This document shows positions 60,854 through 64,000 of a stretch of 64,000 bases of DNA, in pieces. The stretch is from positions 30,943,090-31,007,089 of the forward strand of contig CM060180.1 of assembly GCA_030549775.1 (NCBI GenBank). The letters are read 5' to 3'. Source of the stretch: Tamarix chinensis (lineage: Eukaryota; Streptophyta; Magnoliopsida; Caryophyllales; Tamaricaceae). Under the pieces are notes generated by a model that did not search any database, had not been told where the DNA came from, and saw only the letters and a program-made list of their open reading frames with translations. The translations under genes and the position numbers were made by a program. The first letter of the stretch is position 1. Every line of letters starts with the position of its first letter.

Positions 60854-60861
60854 TATTTATA
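60854..60861 (-). promoter_or_regulatory. TATA box of the minus-strand group-A LTR
   Basis: The minus strand reads acctaTAAATACCCCC, about 810 bp into the LTR, in the same place as the box at 38554. Confidence 0.5.
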
Positions 60862-61671
60862 GGTTGTGGGAGGGAGAAGAAGATAAGGGGCCAAGAGGGC
60901 TAGGAGCTCATCGGCCAGCAGTGGTAGGCCGGTACAAACCTGTGAAGGTGCAGGGGTGCAGGGCTGCAAATGGGGGAAAAGGAAGGGGAATATGCAAGCG
61001 GGAGAGGCAGGTACAGGATAAATTGGGCTCAAATTAGAAAGGAAAGGGATGAGGGAGTAGGTTGGGGCGGTATGGTGGTACGGAAGGATGGCTGGTGGCA
61101 GTTATGTAGGCTCGACCTACAGCGCGAGGGAAGGAGAGGGGATGAGGAAGGAGAAGGGGGTTAGGCCAGCTAGTCAGGGAAAAAGAAAAGAAAGAAAGAA
61201 GAGAGAATTGGGCGGGTGAGGAAAAAAAAGGAAAAGGAGAGTGAAGCGGATTGGGCTCCGTGTGGGGGAAGAGAGGGGGAGAGGAGTTGGGCCGCATAGG
61301 TGAGGCCTAACCAAGGGAAAGAAGAGTAGAAAGAAAAGGAGAAAAAAGGAAAAAATATAAAGGAAAATAAGGTAGTTGGGGAATTTAGGGTCTTTTTGGT
61401 ATTTTTGAAATATTTAGAAATAATAAAATTAGTAAAAATAAATAATAAAATTCCTTTTTATATTAATTTATAAAATTTTTTGGTAATTCTTCCTAATTTC
61501 TATTTTAGTTGGTAGATTACCCTATTCTTCCCTAATTAAATCCTATATTATTTCCCCCTCTTTTGTCTTAATTACTCCCATTATTTTATTAAAAACATTT
61601 TATTTAATTAATCTCACATATTAATCCCTATTTTATTAAAATTTCCTAAATTAGGGTTTTGGGGTAATACA

Positions 61672-62240
61672 TTTGTAGCTATCTTTTTTGCTTTCATGAC
61701 TACAAGCGTGCCTTTAATAATTTTAATGATCCCATATTAAACATGGGTTTTTGCACTCATTAGTATCTAATTATCCCAAAGATAATAAACTTTTCTTCAT
61801 TCCTTTGACATGGTGTATCCTCTTGAATGGTTTGAATGGTACCATCAAACTAACAATGTCTAAGACATGATTATCTCCCATGAACATAGAGCCTCTATAG
61901 ATATGTTCATATTGGTGGAATCATTCTTTCTATTAGGCTATATGCCATGTTACTCCTTAATCCATGAGTTAGGTATTAACAAACTTTCTTTTGGTTTCAG
62001 TAGTTATTTTTGCTTTGTTGTATAAAATTTCACCATCATCTTATTTGTTACATAATCCTTAGAATTTTGTAACTTGATACCTTTTCCTTTGGCTTCTTCA
62101 TTCTTTTATGTCACAATGAGAACACTTGACATTCTTCTTACACCTTGATTTTGATCCACTCTACTTATAGCTCCCACTAGGACCATGTTCTATTGATCTC
62201 CCTTTCGCCACTATCAAAGCTTCGGCTTCTTGTGAGTTTC
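61672..62240 (-). pseudogene. copia gag/protease fragment, right piece, cut at both ends by LTRs
   Basis: The minus strand from 62240 reads SQEAEALIVAKGRSIEHGPS, then KKNVKCSHCD (zinc-knuckle start, rest lost). Protease/pre-integrase text follows, with SVFMGD, then MFDGT and KGTLVVMKAKKIAT at 61672. Compared with the copy at 22104-23370 it lacks part of the segment before FDGT. The right end is cut by the LTR starting at 62241 and the left by the LTR ending at 61671. Confidence 0.75.
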
Positions 62241-63408
62241 TGAAATACCCCAAAACCTAATTTTAAGAATTATATCTAATTAAAGATATATTATGAAAAT
62301 TAATTAAATAAATTATTTTTACAAAAATAAAAGGGTATTAATTAGGTAAATTCAAGAAGAAAATAATAAATATTTTTATTAGAAATTTTTGGTATTTTAG
62401 CTAATTAAGGATTTTATTTTGGAAATTAATTCAATAATTTATTTATTTAAATAGGAGGGAATAAGTAGGTCCAAATTAATAGGAATTTTATAAATAATTT
62501 AATTGAAGAAAATTAGAGTGCTTTGCTTATTAAAATGGAATTTATGAAAAATCTTTCAAAAATCCTAAATTATCCTAAAAAGGGATTTAAATATTATTTT
62601 ACTTAAATATTATTATTTTTAAATATCTCAAATATCCTAATTAATTTAATTAACCCAACCCACTATTTTTCTTTTTCCCTTTTTCCTTTTATTTTCTTTT
62701 TCTTCTTTTATTTTTCCTTCTTCTTCTTTTCTTTTTCTTCTTTTTCCCGATTTGGGCTCATCTGTGGCCCAATCCTTCTTTCCTTCTTTCTTTTTCTTCT
62801 TTAGCGATTAGGCCTACATTCCGCGACCCGTTCCTTTCCTCCTTTTTCTTCGTTCAACGCAGCCCAGGGATGAAACGTCGCCCTTTCTTCTTTTCTTCCT
62901 CTAAAACACTGCGTTTTGGCCACCGTTTTTAAACTTCGTCTCCCGGTCGGCTTTCCCCTTCTTTTCCTTTCTTTCTTTTTCCCCAGACTTCCAGTCCGCA
63001 CACCGCCCTTCTTTCTTCTTCTTCCTTCCTCCCAATCTGTTTTGTAGAGCACCCTCTACCTTCCCTTACCTTTCTTTTCCTCTTCCTCCCTCTCCTCCTC
63101 TCTTTCTCTTCTTCTTCCACATTCAGCCACCACTGCCGCTGCTGTGCGCTGCCACCCTCATTCAACTCCTCTCCCTCTAGGCAGTCTCAAACACCCCCAC
63201 TTCTACCCTCTTTCTCTTTCTCTTTTTCCCAGCCCTCAACTTTTCCCCTTTTCTTCTCTTTTTCCGGCCACTGTCGCCACCACCATGCACCACCACCGAC
63301 GCCGCTTGTCACCACCAGTCTAAGGTTGAACCCTAAACCCTCTCAACCCTTTTTCACTATTTATACAAGCTTTAATTTATTTTATTTCATTTATTTGAAT
63401 ATATATAC

Positions 63409-63449
<41 letters not shown>

Positions 63450-63767
63450 TCATCATCATCATCATCATCATCATCATGATTATTATTACTAATGTGTTTA
63501 TTTTTATTTCTATTGAGGGTTGAAGCCCTATTATATTTTTATTTCGATTATAATATTATTATTCTTATTGTTGCTATTATTATTATTAATAATATTAATA
63601 TGTTGTTGTTATTGTTATTATCATTATTATTATCTTCAATCTTAGTATTATGGTTCTGTATAGTGATGAAACCCTATTGTGCCTATTTTGAATTTTAGTA
63701 GTAGTATTATAAATATCAAGTCTTATTATTTTTTTTATCATTAGCATTTATTATTATTATTATTATT

Positions 63768-63827
<60 letters not shown>

Positions 63828-64000
63828 TATTAAGTTTATTATTATTCAATGTAGGGTCGAAACCCTACTTCATTTTATCTTCGATTATTATCATTACTAT
63901 TATTACCATTATGATTATTATTATTATTAGTATTTTTAGTATTATTATTATTATTATTATTATCGTTATTATTATTATTTTTAATATTATCATTATTATC
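62241..64000 (+). mobile_element. group-A LTR, 5' part, running out of the window
   Basis: The start TGAAATACCCCAAAACCTAA matches the LTR at 37672 (TGTAATATCCCAAAATCCTAA). The order is the same: AT-rich start, pyrimidine-rich tract (62660-63330), then (TTA)n clusters. It interrupts the copia fragment within the zinc-knuckle/linker coding region. The 3' end lies beyond the window. Confidence 0.8.
63410..64000. repeat. (TTA)n/(ATC)n microsatellite clusters
   Basis: Runs at 63410-63480, 63745-63830 and 63910-64000, with shorter ones between. Same place in the LTR as 39237-39640. Confidence 0.95.

Larger units (their letters stand above)
57676..61671 (-). mobile_element. large group-A LTR, minus strand (3996 bp), inserted in a copia fragment
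   Basis: The left edge CGTAACACTCTC (first T changed) and right edge GGGGTAATACA are the complements of group-A ends. The copia frame resumes on both sides. Flanks TTTTC and TTTGT match at only three of five positions, as expected for an old insertion. The order of parts equals the copy at 37672: terminal stem-loop, 52-bp repeats, 62-nt block, (TTA)n cluster (59990-60200), purine-rich tract with TATA box, AT-rich end. Open frames in the purine-rich tract are compositional. Confidence 0.8.

Overview
The window looks like repeat-dense nuclear DNA of a flowering plant. The evidence is an intron-less DUF247 gene, a FAR1-related (FRS) remnant, and plant-type CACTA, LINE, Ty1/copia and TRIM elements. 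It also holds a series of very large LTRs of the kind seen in Ty3/gypsy elements. Base composition is AT-rich, apart from GC-rich pyrimidine tracts inside the large LTRs. The species cannot be named from sequence alone.

Only one host protein gene looks intact: a DUF247 (UPF0481-type) gene on the minus strand at 11805-13436. A second host-like gene, the C-terminal part of a FAR1/FHY3-related protein, is broken. It is split by a 4.7-kb LTR into pieces at 37440-37671 and 42352-42700. Everything else that codes belongs to decayed mobile elements.

Layout. 1-2770: 3' part of a CACTA transposon with a broken Ulp1 (C48) protease ORF, subterminal repeats and a terminal TAGTG. 2880-4140: possible Athila-type LTR. 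6183-8800: LINE, minus strand. 11245-13640: LTR-like sequence, DUF247 gene and its promoter. 13.6-22 kb: mostly non-coding AT-rich DNA, with a copia-type LTR remnant at 18465-18950 that carries a four-module heat-shock element. 22.1-24.7 kb: minus-strand copia 5' end with a TRIM element in its LTR (5-bp target duplication). 24.7-34.4 kb: a near-complete but dead plus-strand copia element, whose 3' LTR is cut by a 3.4-kb CACTA-like insertion. 34.4-37.4 kb: non-coding, with a tRNA-like (SINE-like) segment.

37.7-64 kb is a nest of about eight large LTRs, recognised by TGTAATA..TGTTACA-type ends. They fall into two related groups, called A (about 4-5 kb) and B (about 3 kb), and no internal gag-pol is associated with any of them. 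Two (37672-42351 and 43166-46300) have perfect 5-bp target duplications and behave as solo LTRs. The nest also contains a 5'-truncated LINE with an 11-bp target duplication. It also contains a copia fragment cut twice by LTRs.

The most interesting structure lies inside these LTRs. (1) A stem-loop about 80-100 nt before the LTR 3' end changes sequence from copy to copy while keeping its pairing. (2) A 62-nt block with splice-like edges has the same length in two diverged copies. (3) A 52-66-bp minisatellite lies at the same distance from the 3' end in three group-A copies. All coordinates and comparisons were made by eye; no alignment or database search was run.
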